A stretch of 64,000 bases of DNA, taken from contig NZ_JAUUTW010000013.1 in assembly GCF_030676415.1 (NCBI RefSeq), forward strand, positions 62,001 through 126,000, given 5' to 3'. The notes beneath the pieces are model-generated. The model saw only the letters and a list, made by a program, of their open reading frames with translations. It was not told the DNA's origin and searched no databases. The position numbers were made by a program, and so were the translations under genes. The stretch is from Peribacillus frigoritolerans. GTDB taxonomy: Bacteria > Bacillota > Bacilli > Bacillales > DSM-1321. Below, piece after piece: positions 42,705-51,811 of the stretch (its first letter is position 1; every line of letters starts with the position of its first letter).

Positions 42705-43154
42705 TTACTGTGCTATGGAAATTGTCGCAATCAATTCCACCACTACATTACCTTTGATCGCTCTAGAAATCATACATGAAGTTTCAGCTTTTTCAGCAAG
42801 TTTCCTCGCTTTTTCAACCACTTTTTCAGAAGTGCCCGGTACTAATATAAGTGCAGGGCGATGAATTATTTTCTTGTAGGTGAATACACCATTCGTAACA
42901 TCCACTAACGCTTCCGATTGCATGGTCAAGCTCACCTTATCTATATGGGCTCGCTCTAACATGGCAGCAAAGGTAATGATATAGCAGGTCGATGCCGCCC
43001 CAAGCAGCATTTCATCGGGATTAGTGCCGATCCCTGGTCCCTCCATTCCAGTAGGAATACTTATCTGTGTTCGAAGATTCCCTGAATGAATCGTACCGAT
43101 ATCATTTCTGCCGCCGGGCCATTCCGCGGTTAAATGAAAGTGATGTATCGTCAT
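42705..43154 (-). CDS. OsmC-family peroxiredoxin-like protein
   Basis: This is a 149-residue protein with the OsmC fold. Its two Cys are in GAASTCYIITFAAML and AETSCMISRAIKGNV. It opens MTIHHFHLTAEWPGGRNDIG. Members reduce organic hydroperoxides with thiols in the cytosol. Here the second Cys pattern resembles the SACOL1771 group, not classic OhrA. AGGAGG precedes the ATG. It is divergent from the PHA operon. Confidence 0.85.
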   Translation of the reverse strand: MTIHHFHLTAEWPGGRNDIGTIHSGNLRTQISIPTGMEGPGIGTNPDEMLLGAASTCYIITFAAMLERAHIDKVSLTMQSEALVDVTNGVFTYKKIIHRPALILVPGTSEKVVEKARKLAEKAETSCMISRAIKGNVVVELIATISIAQ

Positions 43155-43436
43155 TTTTTCAACCTCCTAACTATTCTATAGTGTAAACGATTAAACAGGT
43201 TAAGTATCCGATTTTGCTCACTCAGCCGAATAATCCAGCGATCGGCCGAATTAAGTTTCCGGTAGGCCAAATTTCGGCCAGCTGACCGAAGCATTCTTAT
43301 TGATATAAAGGATACATGTTGATGAAACAAAAGGCAGAGGCATTAGGCTATTTTAAGCACAATATTGGATAGGCTTTTCTATAATGATATAGACGGTTTT
43401 ATATAAATAATATTTCATTAAGGAAGGGCTGGAAAA

Positions 43437-44216
43437 TTGACTACATTGAGTAATATGTTCGATTTGACTAATAAAACGGCTATCATTACCGGCGGCGGCA
43501 GAGGACTGGGCAAACAGATCGCCATGGCGTTGGGGGAGGCTGGTTCAAATATAGTCATTGCTTCACGAAATCTTCCTGTATGTAAGGAGGTATGTGAAGA
43601 CTTGCAATCGATAGGTGTTAATGCCGTTGCCTTTGAATGTGATATCACGGATGAGAGTGCCATTGGCCATGTCGTCCAGGAAACGGTTGCTCAATTCGGC
43701 ACGATTGATATTCTTGTCAATAATAGCGGTACGTCCTGGTCAGGTCCGCTTTTGGATCTTCCCAAGGATAAGTGGGAAAAAGTATTGAATGTTAATGTTA
43801 CAGGTACATTCCTTTTTTCACAGGCTGTAGCGAAGGTCATGAAGCAGCAAAATTCCGGAAAAATCATAAATATTGCATCGGTGACAGGTCTTGGCGGGAC
43901 GTTTCCTGAGCTATTGGATACGATAGCTTATAACACCAGTAAGGGTGCCATCATTACCATGACCAAGGATTTAGGAGTTAAACTTGCTAGATACGGCATC
44001 CAAGTCAATGCAATTGCACCTGGGTTTTTCCCGACTAAAATCACAAAGGAAATTCTTGAAAAGTCTAACTATGACATATTAGGTAAAACTCCGGCTGGCA
44101 GGTTTGGAAATGAAGATGATTTAAAGGGTGCCGCCGTATTTTTAGCCTCACAGGCTTCTGACTATATGGTTGGTCATGTTTTAATCATTGACGGTGGAAT
44201 ATCGGCATTAGTGTAA
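43437..44216 (+). CDS. Short-chain dehydrogenase/reductase of the PHA operon
   Basis: This 259-residue SDR has the cofactor motif TGGGRGLGKQIA, NNSGTSWSG in place of NNAG, catalytic Ser-x-Tyr-x-x-x-Lys as S-V-T...AYNTSKG, and an end LIIDGGISALV. It may be the acetoacetyl-CoA reductase (PhaB-like) or a gluconate-5-dehydrogenase-like enzyme; the operon favours the former. The TTG at 43437 has GGAAGGG 8 nt upstream; the ATG at 43455 is an alternative. The next gene starts 27 nt on. Confidence 0.85.
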   Translation: MTTLSNMFDLTNKTAIITGGGRGLGKQIAMALGEAGSNIVIASRNLPVCKEVCEDLQSIGVNAVAFECDITDESAIGHVVQETVAQFGTIDILVNNSGTSWSGPLLDLPKDKWEKVLNVNVTGTFLFSQAVAKVMKQQNSGKIINIASVTGLGGTFPELLDTIAYNTSKGAIITMTKDLGVKLARYGIQVNAIAPGFFPTKITKEILEKSNYDILGKTPAGRFGNEDDLKGAAVFLASQASDYMVGHVLIIDGGISALV

Positions 44217-44243
44217 ACGGAGGAGAAAGGAAGGAAAAAATAT

Positions 44244-44741
44244 ATGACGGAAAAATCAAATTTTTATAAAGGGCTTAAACTACTAGGCACACAAAAAGAG
44301 CAACAGCTGAATTCTAAAATTCAAAGTCTGCTGAATAATCGCAAATTAATAGAAGCAGTAAGCGACAATGCCCAAATGCAGATTCCAAGAATAAATAGAA
44401 TGCAGGAAGCCTCAGAAAGAATGTCCATTATCATGAATTACCCAACAAAAAAAGATGTAGCGAGTGTAGCGAAATTAGTCATCCAGCTCGAAGAAAAAAT
44501 TGATAGGTTAGATGAGTTGGTCTCTACACTTGTTGAGGATAGGGGCGGGAACGTCAAAGGTAATTCTTCATTCCGCAATAAACGGAATGCTTCACGCAGT
44601 AAGAAAATGAAATCAAGTTGGGAATCCAATGAAATGGAAGGGCGTAAAAAAAGGATATCTGATTTTATAAATAACTCCTTATTGTTAAGCTCACAGTTAC
44701 CTGAGTTCGATTCACATGGACAGGGGAATTCAAGTGTCTAA
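44244..44741 (+). CDS. PHA-operon coiled helical protein, PhaR-like candidate
   Basis: This is a 165-residue, basic and helical protein. A stretch of about 60 residues (MNYPTKKDVASVAKLVIQLE followed by EKIDRLDELVSTLVE) resembles the helical, heptad-rich segment seen in PhaR/phasin-type proteins. A Ser/Asn/Lys-rich linker and a short hydrophobic end follow. It sits between the SDR and the PHA synthase. In class IV synthases of Bacillus, PhaR is the required second subunit at this position, so PhaR is the best guess; I do not recognise its sequence with confidence. GGAGGAGAAAGGAAGG precedes the ATG. Confidence 0.55.
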   Translation: MTEKSNFYKGLKLLGTQKEQQLNSKIQSLLNNRKLIEAVSDNAQMQIPRINRMQEASERMSIIMNYPTKKDVASVAKLVIQLEEKIDRLDELVSTLVEDRGGNVKGNSSFRNKRNASRSKKMKSSWESNEMEGRKKRISDFINNSLLLSSQLPEFDSHGQGNSSV

Positions 44742-45789
44742 GCGGAAAGTGCCGAAAAATCAATCCGAATCCATGAATAAATGGAAACATTTTATGGATA
44801 TTCCCAATCAGCCAATGCCTGAAATGGGACTGACGCCGAAAATAGCGGTGTGGAAAAAAAACAAATCAACGCTTTGGTATTATCCGTCAGCACAAAAAAA
44901 GTATGATGTGCCGGTTTTTCTTATATATTCACTAATAAATACCCCTTTGATTCTTGATTTGTCCCCTGGGAATAGTTTAATAGAATCTTTTGTAAATGAA
45001 GGTTTTGATGTGTATTTGCTTGATTTTGGAAGTCCAAGCTTTGAAGATGGTGAAATATCGATCGAAGATTATATCGTCGATTATATTCAAAAAGGAGTAC
45101 AGCGTGCATTACGCCACTCTGGAGCATCAGAAATAACAGTTATGGGGTTTTGCCTCGGCGGTACAATAGCCGCAATATATGCTGCCATTGCAGACGAGCC
45201 AATCAAGAATTTGATCCTCTCCGTTACACCGGTTGATTTCAGTGCCTCAGAATTTTTTGATCAATGGCAGGAAGCGTTAAAGGAAGGTACCGCGGATTTT
45301 AACGAGACGATTGATATTTATCAAACGATCCCAGCCAGTGCAGTTAAATATGGAATCCGGTTAATTACATCTCCTATCTATATATCACCCTATTTATCTT
45401 TATTGAATCAAGCGGATGATGATGAATACGTTCAAAATTGGCGCCGCTTCAATGCTTGGGCTAATGGTCATGTACCATTATCCGGAGCAGCCGCAAAACA
45501 AATAACCAAAGACCTTTTGATGAAAAATAGCTTGGTTAATGGGGGTTTTAAAGTAAGGGGGAAAAAAGCGAAGCTATCGAAAATTGACGCTAGTGTTTTG
45601 GTAATAGCGAGTAAGTATGATCGATTGGTCCCACAGGAAATGATTTATCCGGTAATGGAGCATTTAACATGTAAGGATAAGACATATAGCCTACTGAAAA
45701 GTGGACATGCTGCTGCTAAACAATATTCCGGAAAACTTCCATATTATTTGAAGGAATGGCTACCAGGGCGTTCTTCACCAATTCAATAG
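44734..45789 (+). CDS. phaC: Poly(3-hydroxyalkanoate) synthase subunit PhaC (class III/IV)
   Basis: This is a 351-residue alpha/beta-hydrolase-fold PHA synthase with the lipase-box-like GFCLGGT in which Cys (near residue 140) replaces Ser, as in all PHA synthases. Asp in LVIASKYDRLVPQ and His in LLKSGHAAAK complete the triad. The length fits class III/IV enzymes, which need a partner (PhaE or PhaR). The GTG at 44734 has AGGGG 7 nt before it and overlaps the preceding stop by 8 nt. It polymerises 3-hydroxyacyl-CoA at the granule surface. A terminator follows. Confidence 0.88.
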   Translation: MSKRKVPKNQSESMNKWKHFMDIPNQPMPEMGLTPKIAVWKKNKSTLWYYPSAQKKYDVPVFLIYSLINTPLILDLSPGNSLIESFVNEGFDVYLLDFGSPSFEDGEISIEDYIVDYIQKGVQRALRHSGASEITVMGFCLGGTIAAIYAAIADEPIKNLILSVTPVDFSASEFFDQWQEALKEGTADFNETIDIYQTIPASAVKYGIRLITSPIYISPYLSLLNQADDDEYVQNWRRFNAWANGHVPLSGAAAKQITKDLLMKNSLVNGGFKVRGKKAKLSKIDASVLVIASKYDRLVPQEMIYPVMEHLTCKDKTYSLLKSGHAAAKQYSGKLPYYLKEWLPGRSSPIQ

Positions 45790-45926
45790 GTTACTAGAGG
45801 GATGTGAAATGTGCTTGTTGAACACCAGTGAGGATACCAAAATCATGCCGGTTTTAGATTTTATAGGCTTTGCGTCGTTGAAATTTCAAAATTTTTTTCA
45901 ACATTTCCGGATTACTGAAGTAAAAT

Positions 45927-45967
45927 AAATGATAGGGCTGGCTCGGTATGTAGAGCCAGCCCCTATT
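45927..45967. terminator. Terminator between phaC and the convergent nitroreductase
   Basis: GATAGGGCTGGCTC / GAGCCAGCCCCTAT arms with short loop. Confidence 0.65.
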
Positions 45968-45970
45968 GTA

Positions 45971-46570
45971 TCATTGATAATATTTCACACGTTCTTCTAG
46001 AGGTGAGAAGTCTTTATCGCCAGGCTCCGCAGTGGGTTTTCCAAAGGGCATCTGTGCGATGAGTTTCCAATCTCGTGATATATCCCATGTCTTTCTCACT
46101 TCGTCATCGATTAAAGGATTATAATGCTGAAGACTTGCACCAAACCCCTCAATTTCCAAGGAAGTCCATACGACAAATTGTAAAATGGCAGACGATTGGT
46201 TCGACCAAATCGGAAAATTTTCGGCATACGTTTTGAATTGTTCTTGAAGCCTAGCTATAATGGCCTGGTCTTCAAAGAATAAAACCGTACCATAACCATT
46301 TATAAATGACTTCATTTTTTCTTCCGTTTTTGCAAAGTCTTTGTCACCGACTGCATTTCTTAATGTTTCTTTCGTGATATCCCATAATTGGTCGTGGCTT
46401 TGACCAGTTAAAACAATCACTCTTGCACTTTGGGAGTTGAAAGCGGAAGGGGAATATTGAACGGCATGATCGATAACTTCTTTAATCCTTTTATTAGGAA
46501 CAACACGTTCCTTGCTAAGGGAATAATAAGAGCGTCTATCTTCAATTGCGCTAAAAAAATCTTTAACCAT
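45971..46570 (-). CDS. mhqN: Nitroreductase MhqN-like
   Basis: This 199-residue FMN nitroreductase opens VKDFFSAIEDRRSYYSLSKE and has the FMN-binding SPSAFNSQSARVIVLTG. GFGASLQHYNPLIDDEVRKT and MPFGKPTAEPGDKDF follow. It is closely like MhqN (YdfN) of B. subtilis, which reduces quinones or nitro-compounds. It is divergent from the two dioxygenase genes, and both directions probably answer to the MhqR boxes between them. GGAGGTGT precedes the ATG. Confidence 0.85.
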   Translation of the reverse strand: MVKDFFSAIEDRRSYYSLSKERVVPNKRIKEVIDHAVQYSPSAFNSQSARVIVLTGQSHDQLWDITKETLRNAVGDKDFAKTEEKMKSFINGYGTVLFFEDQAIIARLQEQFKTYAENFPIWSNQSSAILQFVVWTSLEIEGFGASLQHYNPLIDDEVRKTWDISRDWKLIAQMPFGKPTAEPGDKDFSPLEERVKYYQ

Positions 46571-46665
46571 ATATCACACCTCCATTCTTTATACCGATTT
46601 ATTTTGACCTGATTTTATTATTTTATGATAAGTGAATACAGGTGAAATTATTTGAATGAAAATGG

Positions 46666-46694
46666 TTGACAAATATATCACTGTCGTTTATCTT
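46666..46694 (+). promoter_or_regulatory. Promoter of the mhq operon
   Basis: TTGACA (46666-46671), 17 nt, TATCTT (46689-46694). The -10 is the first half of MhqR-like box 1. Confidence 0.7.
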
Positions 46695-46706
46695 TAAATC
46701 AAGATA
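46689..46706. promoter_or_regulatory. MhqR-like operator, box 1
   Basis: TATCTTTAAATCAAGATA, a near palindrome like the B. subtilis MhqR site (TATCTCGAATTCGAGATA). It covers the -10 of the mhq operon. Confidence 0.65.
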
Positions 46707-46735
46707 TTTTTATTAAAAGTATTATGCAGATTAAA

Positions 46736-46753
46736 TACCTTGAATTCGAGATA
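46736..46753. promoter_or_regulatory. MhqR-like operator, box 2
   Basis: TACCTTGAATTCGAGATA, 15 of 18 positions as in the MhqR site as I recall it. It lies downstream of the start site, 47 nt from box 1. Confidence 0.75.
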
Positions 46754-46815
46754 TTATCCAGGATTCATTCATAACCTTTAGGGGAGATTTATTTATAAAG
46801 ATAGGAGTGGTACGG

Positions 46816-47793
46816 ATGGAATTAAAAGGATTACATCATGTTTCGGCTATTACAGCTAAAGCGGGAAATAACTTTGAATTCTATACAAAAGTCTTAGGGA
46901 TGCGATTAATCAAAAAAACGGTGAATCAAGATGATGTTCGTGTGTATCACTTATTTTATGGAGATCAAATTGGTTCACCGGGTACGGAATTGACGTTTTT
47001 TGAAATTCCCAATGCTGCCCGCACTCATGAGGGAAACAATAGCATTTCAGAAATTTCTTTAAGGGTGAGGGATGATGAAGCACTAGGATATTGGAAAAAA
47101 CGGTTTGTGGAATTCAATGTTGAACATGATGAAATATCGAGCCGTTTTGAGAGGAAGGTGCTTTCTTTTAAAGATCCTGAAGGGCAGAGGCTTCTTCTGG
47201 TTTCCGATCAGGATAATAACGGCGTTCAAGGAGGATTACCGTGGGATGGAAGTCCTGTACCGCAAGAGTTTTCCATCCTTGGATTAGGACCAGTAAAACT
47301 TACTGTACCCAATATTGAACAAACAGAAAGCGTTCTTACCGAGGTATTGGGGTTCAGGAAATCAGGCACTTACCCATCCTCAATTAGGGGGCAAAATCCG
47401 ATTGTCGTATACGAGACAGGTGAGGGTGGAACAGGAGCGGAACTCCATATTGAAGAAAGGAATGACATACCTCGGGAAAGGTTGGGGAGGGGTGGAGTGC
47501 ACCATGTTGCCTTCCGGGTGGATAATGAGGAAGAATTGAGAAAATGGATAGAGAAAATTAGTGAATCGAAATTCGTGAACTCGGGCTATGTGGACCGCTT
47601 TTATTTTCGTTCACTCTATTTTAGGGAGCCGAATGGCATATTATTTGAATTAGCTACTGATGGACCTGGTTTTGCAGTGGACGAAGCAGAGCAGCACCTA
47701 GGTGAGAACCTTGCCCTGCCACCATTTTTAGAATCGAAAAGAAAGGATATTGAAGCGAATTTAAAACCACTGAATACAAAATCAACCAATTAA
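46816..47793 (+). CDS. VOC-family ring-cleaving dioxygenase (MhqA/MhqO type), copy 1
   Basis: This is a 325-residue protein of two tandem glyoxalase/VOC modules, with metal ligands His in GLHHVSAITAKAGNNFEFYT and in RGGVHHVAFRV, and Glu in YFREPNGILFELATD. It belongs with MhqA, MhqE and MhqO of B. subtilis, hydroquinone- or catechol-type dioxygenases that protect against methylhydroquinone. The ATG at 46816 has AGGAG 8 nt before it. First gene of a four-gene operon. Its twin follows 24 nt downstream. Confidence 0.88.
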   Translation: MELKGLHHVSAITAKAGNNFEFYTKVLGMRLIKKTVNQDDVRVYHLFYGDQIGSPGTELTFFEIPNAARTHEGNNSISEISLRVRDDEALGYWKKRFVEFNVEHDEISSRFERKVLSFKDPEGQRLLLVSDQDNNGVQGGLPWDGSPVPQEFSILGLGPVKLTVPNIEQTESVLTEVLGFRKSGTYPSSIRGQNPIVVYETGEGGTGAELHIEERNDIPRERLGRGGVHHVAFRVDNEEELRKWIEKISESKFVNSGYVDRFYFRSLYFREPNGILFELATDGPGFAVDEAEQHLGENLALPPFLESKRKDIEANLKPLNTKSTN

Positions 47794-47817
47794 TCAACGG
47801 GAAAGGAAGTAATCGGC

Positions 47818-48765
47818 ATGCAAAAGCAAAATGCAGGAATACATCATATAACCGCAATTGTAGGCAATCCTCAAGAGAATGTGGATTTTTATGCTGGAGT
47901 ATTGGGGATGCGTATGGTGAAGAAAACCGTTAATTTTGATGATCCAGGCACCTATCATTTATATTTCGGAGATGAATCAGGTTCACCGGGCTCTATCATC
48001 ACTTTCTTTCCGTGGCCTGAAGCATACCGAGGGACAATTGGCTCTGGACAAGTGGGGATTACAACATATGCCGTTCCGGAAGGGTCAATGGGCTTCTGGG
48101 AAATGCGTTTGGGTAAATTTAACATAGAATTTGAAAAGGTTTCACGTTTCGGTGAGGAATATCTGGAATTTCAAGACCCGCATGGTTTGCAGCTTGAACT
48201 GGTTGAGCGTAAAGAAGGTAAAAATAGCGAGTGGTCATTCGGAGGTGTACCAGCTGATAAGGCGGTCAAGGGATTCGGCGGTGCTGTATTATTGACGTCA
48301 AAACCGATCAAAACGATGGAACTATTAGTGGAAGTGATGGGCCTGCAAAAGATAGGGGAAGAGGGCGATTTCATCCGCTTCAAATCCACATCGGACATCG
48401 GAAATTTGATAGATGTTAAAAAAACGGTTTTGCCACATGGGAAAATCGGAGTGGGAACTGTCCATCACCTTGCATGGCGTGCAAGCGATAATGAAGATCA
48501 TAAAGAATGGAGGGAGCATATCGGTAACCATGGCTATGGTGTGACCCCCTTTACAGACCGTCAATACTTCGATGCCATTTATTTCAGGGAAGATGGAGGC
48601 ATACTCTTTGAAGTTGCCACAGATCCACCTGGCTTTGCTCATGATGAAACGAAGGCAACGATGGGTAGTAAATTAATGCTGCCGCCATGGCTGGAAGAAA
48701 AAAGGGGAATTATGGAGAAAACGTTACTGCCGGCAGTGCCGAGAGTACTAGAGGAGGATAAATGA
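47818..48765 (+). CDS. VOC-family ring-cleaving dioxygenase (MhqA/MhqO type), copy 2
   Basis: This 315-residue protein again has two VOC modules (AGIHHITAIVGNPQENVDFY, VGTVHHLAWRA, YFREDGGILFEVATD) and is about 45% like copy 1 by eye. The pair suggests two substrates or a heteromer. AAAGGAAG precedes the ATG. Its stop overlaps the hydrolase start (ATGA). Confidence 0.88.
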   Translation: MQKQNAGIHHITAIVGNPQENVDFYAGVLGMRMVKKTVNFDDPGTYHLYFGDESGSPGSIITFFPWPEAYRGTIGSGQVGITTYAVPEGSMGFWEMRLGKFNIEFEKVSRFGEEYLEFQDPHGLQLELVERKEGKNSEWSFGGVPADKAVKGFGGAVLLTSKPIKTMELLVEVMGLQKIGEEGDFIRFKSTSDIGNLIDVKKTVLPHGKIGVGTVHHLAWRASDNEDHKEWREHIGNHGYGVTPFTDRQYFDAIYFREDGGILFEVATDPPGFAHDETKATMGSKLMLPPWLEEKRGIMEKTLLPAVPRVLEEDK

Positions 48766-49373
48766 TGAAGCATATTTTTCAACAAGGAAGTAATTCTGAA
48801 GCTCCGTTACTTTTGCTTTTACATGGCACTGGAGGAACGGAAACAGATCTCTTGCCATTATCGGAAATGGTTTCACCGGGTTCATCCGTATTGAGCGTAC
48901 GGGGAAATGTACTTGAAAACGGAATGCCTCGTTATTTCCGCCGGTTAGCTGAAGGGGTTTTTGATGAAGAAGATTTGATTTTCCGTACGAAGGAGCTTTA
49001 TGACTTCTTGGAATTAGCGTCCGGAAAATATGACTTCGATCGTGACAGAGTGGTAGCATTAGGTTATTCCAATGGTGCAAATATAGCGGCAAGTTTGCTG
49101 TTCCATTTCGAAGGGGCGCTAAAAGGAGCGATTCTTCATCATCCAATGGTGCCTAGACGTGGGATTGCTTTGCCGCCGCTTTCGGATATACCTGTATTTA
49201 TTGCTGCAGGTAAAAACGATCCGATTTGCCCGGCAGAAGAAACTGATGAACTTAAACGACTTTTACTGCAAGCTGGTGCTACAGTGGATGTTCAGTGGGA
49301 AAATTACGGTCATCAGTTAACACGTTCAGAGGTTGAGGCAGCAGGTACATGGTTTCAAAAGAACTTTTTATAA
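48762..49373 (+). CDS. mhqD: Alpha/beta-hydrolase MhqD-like
   Basis: This 203-residue carboxylesterase-type hydrolase has the oxyanion loop LLLLHGTGGTETDLLPL, nucleophile Ser in ALGYSNGANIAAS, Asp in GKNDPICP and His in ENYGHQLTRSE. It is like MhqD (YodD) of B. subtilis, co-induced by hydroquinones. The ATG at 48762 overlaps the previous stop; a second ATG at 48765 has a better 7-nt spacing from GAGGAGG. It may act on the ring-opened product of the dioxygenases. Confidence 0.88.
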   Translation: MMKHIFQQGSNSEAPLLLLLHGTGGTETDLLPLSEMVSPGSSVLSVRGNVLENGMPRYFRRLAEGVFDEEDLIFRTKELYDFLELASGKYDFDRDRVVALGYSNGANIAASLLFHFEGALKGAILHHPMVPRRGIALPPLSDIPVFIAAGKNDPICPAEETDELKRLLLQAGATVDVQWENYGHQLTRSEVEAAGTWFQKNFL

Positions 49374-49391
49374 GAATGTGAGGGAATGAAG

Positions 49392-50000
49392 ATGATTTCT
49401 GTTAATCCTGAAAGTCTGACTGAAAGGGATAATTATAAGTTTTTGACTGGAAGCATAATACCGAGACCTATAGCCCTGGTTACGACAAAATCCGAAACCG
49501 GTACAATCAATATAGCGCCGTTCAGCTTTTTTAACATAGTCAGTTCAAATCCTCCGATGATTTCCATTTCTGTTCAACGGAAAGAAGGAGTTTCAAAGGA
49601 CACAGCCCGAAATGCAATTCAAACAGGTGAATTCGTTGTTCATATCACTGATGAAAATAATGTTGTTGATGCAAATCGAACGGCCAAGGAACTCCCATCT
49701 GACGAAAGTGAATTGGGTCTTACCAATTTTACGCAGGCTGTTAGTGATAAGGTATCCGTACCAGGGTTGCAAGAAGCGAAGGTACGCTTTGAATGTACAT
49801 TAGAGCATGCGATACCATTGGCAGGTTCCAAGAATAAACCTGGTTGTGATTTATTGATAGGGAAAATTGTCTGCTACCATATAGAGCAAGATATTTACCA
49901 TAATGGCCGAATTGACCAGAATGGGCTAAAACCTGTAGCAAGATTAGCGGGCCATACTTATACAAAACTAGGGGAATTATTTGAAATAGAACGTCCTTAG
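49392..50000 (+). CDS. Flavin reductase-like FMN-binding protein
   Basis: This is a 202-residue protein of the flavin-reductase-like (DIM6/NTAB) family. It has LTGSIIPRPIALVTTKSETG for FMN binding, NIAPFSFFNIVSSNPPMISI, and an end GLKPVARLAGHTYTKLGELF. The start ATG 49392 has GAGGG 7 nt upstream. It is the last gene of the mhq operon and may supply reduced flavin to an oxygenase or reduce quinones itself. A strong terminator follows. Confidence 0.85.
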   Translation: MISVNPESLTERDNYKFLTGSIIPRPIALVTTKSETGTINIAPFSFFNIVSSNPPMISISVQRKEGVSKDTARNAIQTGEFVVHITDENNVVDANRTAKELPSDESELGLTNFTQAVSDKVSVPGLQEAKVRFECTLEHAIPLAGSKNKPGCDLLIGKIVCYHIEQDIYHNGRIDQNGLKPVARLAGHTYTKLGELFEIERP

Positions 50001-50011
50001 GGAATTCATAA

Positions 50012-50051
50012 AGAAAAATGGCGTCATCTTTTAAGATGTCGTCATTTTTTT
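50012..50051 (+). terminator. Terminator of the mhq operon
   Basis: AATGGCGTCATCTT / AAGATGTCGTCATT arms and seven T. Confidence 0.8.
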
Positions 50052-50186
50052 AGACTAAAAATTAATTTATCTGCAATTTTAATACGGGAGCGACTGTTCT
50101 AAAAACAAGCAGCCATTTCATTTTTATGCCGCAGGCGCCGTGATCGTTAGAATTTAAAAGGAATTCTTTAGAATCCGAAACAAAAC

Positions 50187-50215
50187 TTGACAATTTTTTC
50201 ATAGACTGATAAAGT
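50187..50215 (+). promoter_or_regulatory. Probable promoter of the S-box operon
   Basis: TTGACA (50187-50192) with a TAAAGT-type -10 17 nt downstream. A stronger -10 at another spacing is not seen. Confidence 0.45.
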
Positions 50216-50230
50216 TATAAAAAAATAATT

Positions 50231-50388
50231 TCTTATCCAGAGAGGTGGAGGGACTGGCCCTATGAAACCTCAGCAACAGGTCTACAAAGACACTGTGCTA
50301 ATTCCAGGGGGTGAAACCTTGATAGATAAGACCGTACGTGTTTATTTGTCAGTAACGCACTCTTTTTTAGAGTGCGTTTTCGTTTTTT
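50231..50388 (+). promoter_or_regulatory. SAM-I (S-box) riboswitch with terminator
   Basis: P1 pairs TCTTATC (50231-50237) with GATAAGA (50325-50331). The aptamer carries the hallmarks AGAGAGGTGGAGGGACTGGC, ATGAAACCTCAGCAAC and GTGCTAATTCC. A terminator stem ACGCACTC / GAGTGCGT (50355-50377) with T-run follows. High SAM should end transcription before mmuP. Confidence 0.92.
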
Positions 50389-50416
50389 TCTGGATGCAAG
50401 ATTAAGGAGAGTAAGA

Positions 50417-51811
50417 ATGGAGAACAAAAGGAAGCATGATTTTCAAAGGCAAATGCAAGCACGGCATATAATAATGCTATCGCTTGGCGGGGTGATTGGA
50501 ACTGGTTTATTCTTAAGTTCGGGTTATACGATTCAACAGGCTGGCCCATTTGGCACCATCCTTTCGTATCTGATTGGAGCATTAGTGGTTTATCTAGTCA
50601 TGCTATGTCTAGGTGAACTGGCAGTACATATGCCCGAGACAGGTGCGTTTCATAGCTACGCAGCCAAATACATCGGACCAGGGACAGGGTATACAGTAGC
50701 CTGGTTGTATTGGCTAACCTGGACTGTTGCACTGGGTTCTGAGTTCACGGCTGCAGGTTTGTTGATGCAGCGATGGTTTCCATCAATCAATGTCTGGATT
50801 TGGAGTGCTCTATTTGCCATATTGGTCTTGGCATTAAATGCGTGGACCGTTAAGTTTTTCGCTGAATCCGAATTCTGGTTTGCGTCTATAAAGGTAGTTG
50901 CTATTGTGATATTTATTATTCTGGGAGCTGCGGCAATGGTAGGTTTTATTCCAATAATTCATTCACAATCAGCTCCGTTACTTTCCAATTTTACAAGTGC
51001 AGGTTTATTTCCGAATGGTGCTTTTGCCATTCTAATGACGATGCTCGCGGTGAATTTTGCATTTTCTGGAACTGAATTAATCGGAATTGCAGCTGGAGAA
51101 ACTGTGAATCCAGAAAAAACGATACCAAAGGCAATCCGTATGACAGTATGGAGATTGATTATATTTTTTGTAGGTACCATCGTTGTATTATCCGCATTAT
51201 TGCCTATTTCGGATGCAAACGTATTAGAGAGCCCCTTTGTTACAGTTCTCGAACGAATTGGAGTGCCATATGCAGCGGATATTATGAACTTTGTTATATT
51301 AACTGCCATATTGTCTGCTGCGAACTCAGGACTATATGCCTCTTCCAGAATGCTTTGGTCACTTGCAGATAAAAAAACTATTTCACCAATATTTGCAAAA
51401 TTGACAAAACGGGGTGTTCCGATAAATGCAGTCCTTTTCAGTATGTTGGGCGGTGGTTTAGCCCTTTTCTCAAGTATTATTGCACCGGATACTGTATACA
51501 TAGTGCTTGTATCCATTTCTGGACTAGCCGTGGTTGTAGTTTGGATGAGTATCAGCGCGTCACAGTTTCTATTTCGCAGACGATTTATAAAAGATGGGAA
51601 TTCAGTAAATGATTTGGCTTATCATGCACCATTATATCCACTCGTACCAATCGTTTCTTTTATGCTATGTCTTGCTTCTTGCATAGGAATTGCATTTGAT
51701 CCTACACAACGAATTGCACTATATTGTGGCATTCCTTTTATTTTGTTTTGCTATGGAAGTTATTATCTGACACAAACTATAAAGAAAAGAGGAATAGATC
51801 ATGAAGAATAA
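50417..51811 (+). CDS. mmuP: Amino acid permease, probable S-methylmethionine transporter MmuP
   Basis: This is a 464-residue APC-family permease with twelve helices and the opening [20 protein letters not shown]. The ATG at 50417 has AAGGAG 7 nt upstream. It lies between an S-box and a homocysteine S-methyltransferase gene and overlaps the latter by 11 nt. So the most likely substrate is S-methylmethionine. The name rests on this context and on resemblance to MmuP/YbgF, not on a substrate motif. Confidence 0.8.
   Translation: MENKRKHDFQRQMQARHIIMLSLGGVIGTGLFLSSGYTIQQAGPFGTILSYLIGALVVYLVMLCLGELAVHMPETGAFHSYAAKYIGPGTGYTVAWLYWLTWTVALGSEFTAAGLLMQRWFPSINVWIWSALFAILVLALNAWTVKFFAESEFWFASIKVVAIVIFIILGAAAMVGFIPIIHSQSAPLLSNFTSAGLFPNGAFAILMTMLAVNFAFSGTELIGIAAGETVNPEKTIPKAIRMTVWRLIIFFVGTIVVLSALLPISDANVLESPFVTVLERIGVPYAADIMNFVILTAILSAANSGLYASSRMLWSLADKKTISPIFAKLTKRGVPINAVLFSMLGGGLALFSSIIAPDTVYIVLVSISGLAVVVVWMSISASQFLFRRRFIKDGNSVNDLAYHAPLYPLVPIVSFMLCLASCIGIAFDPTQRIALYCGIPFILFCYGSYYLTQTIKKRGIDHEE

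Noticed and set aside
44438..44629. Antisense frame in the PHA partner gene
   Set aside because: Leu/Phe-rich mirror of a Lys/Glu/Asp-rich gene; no ribosome site.
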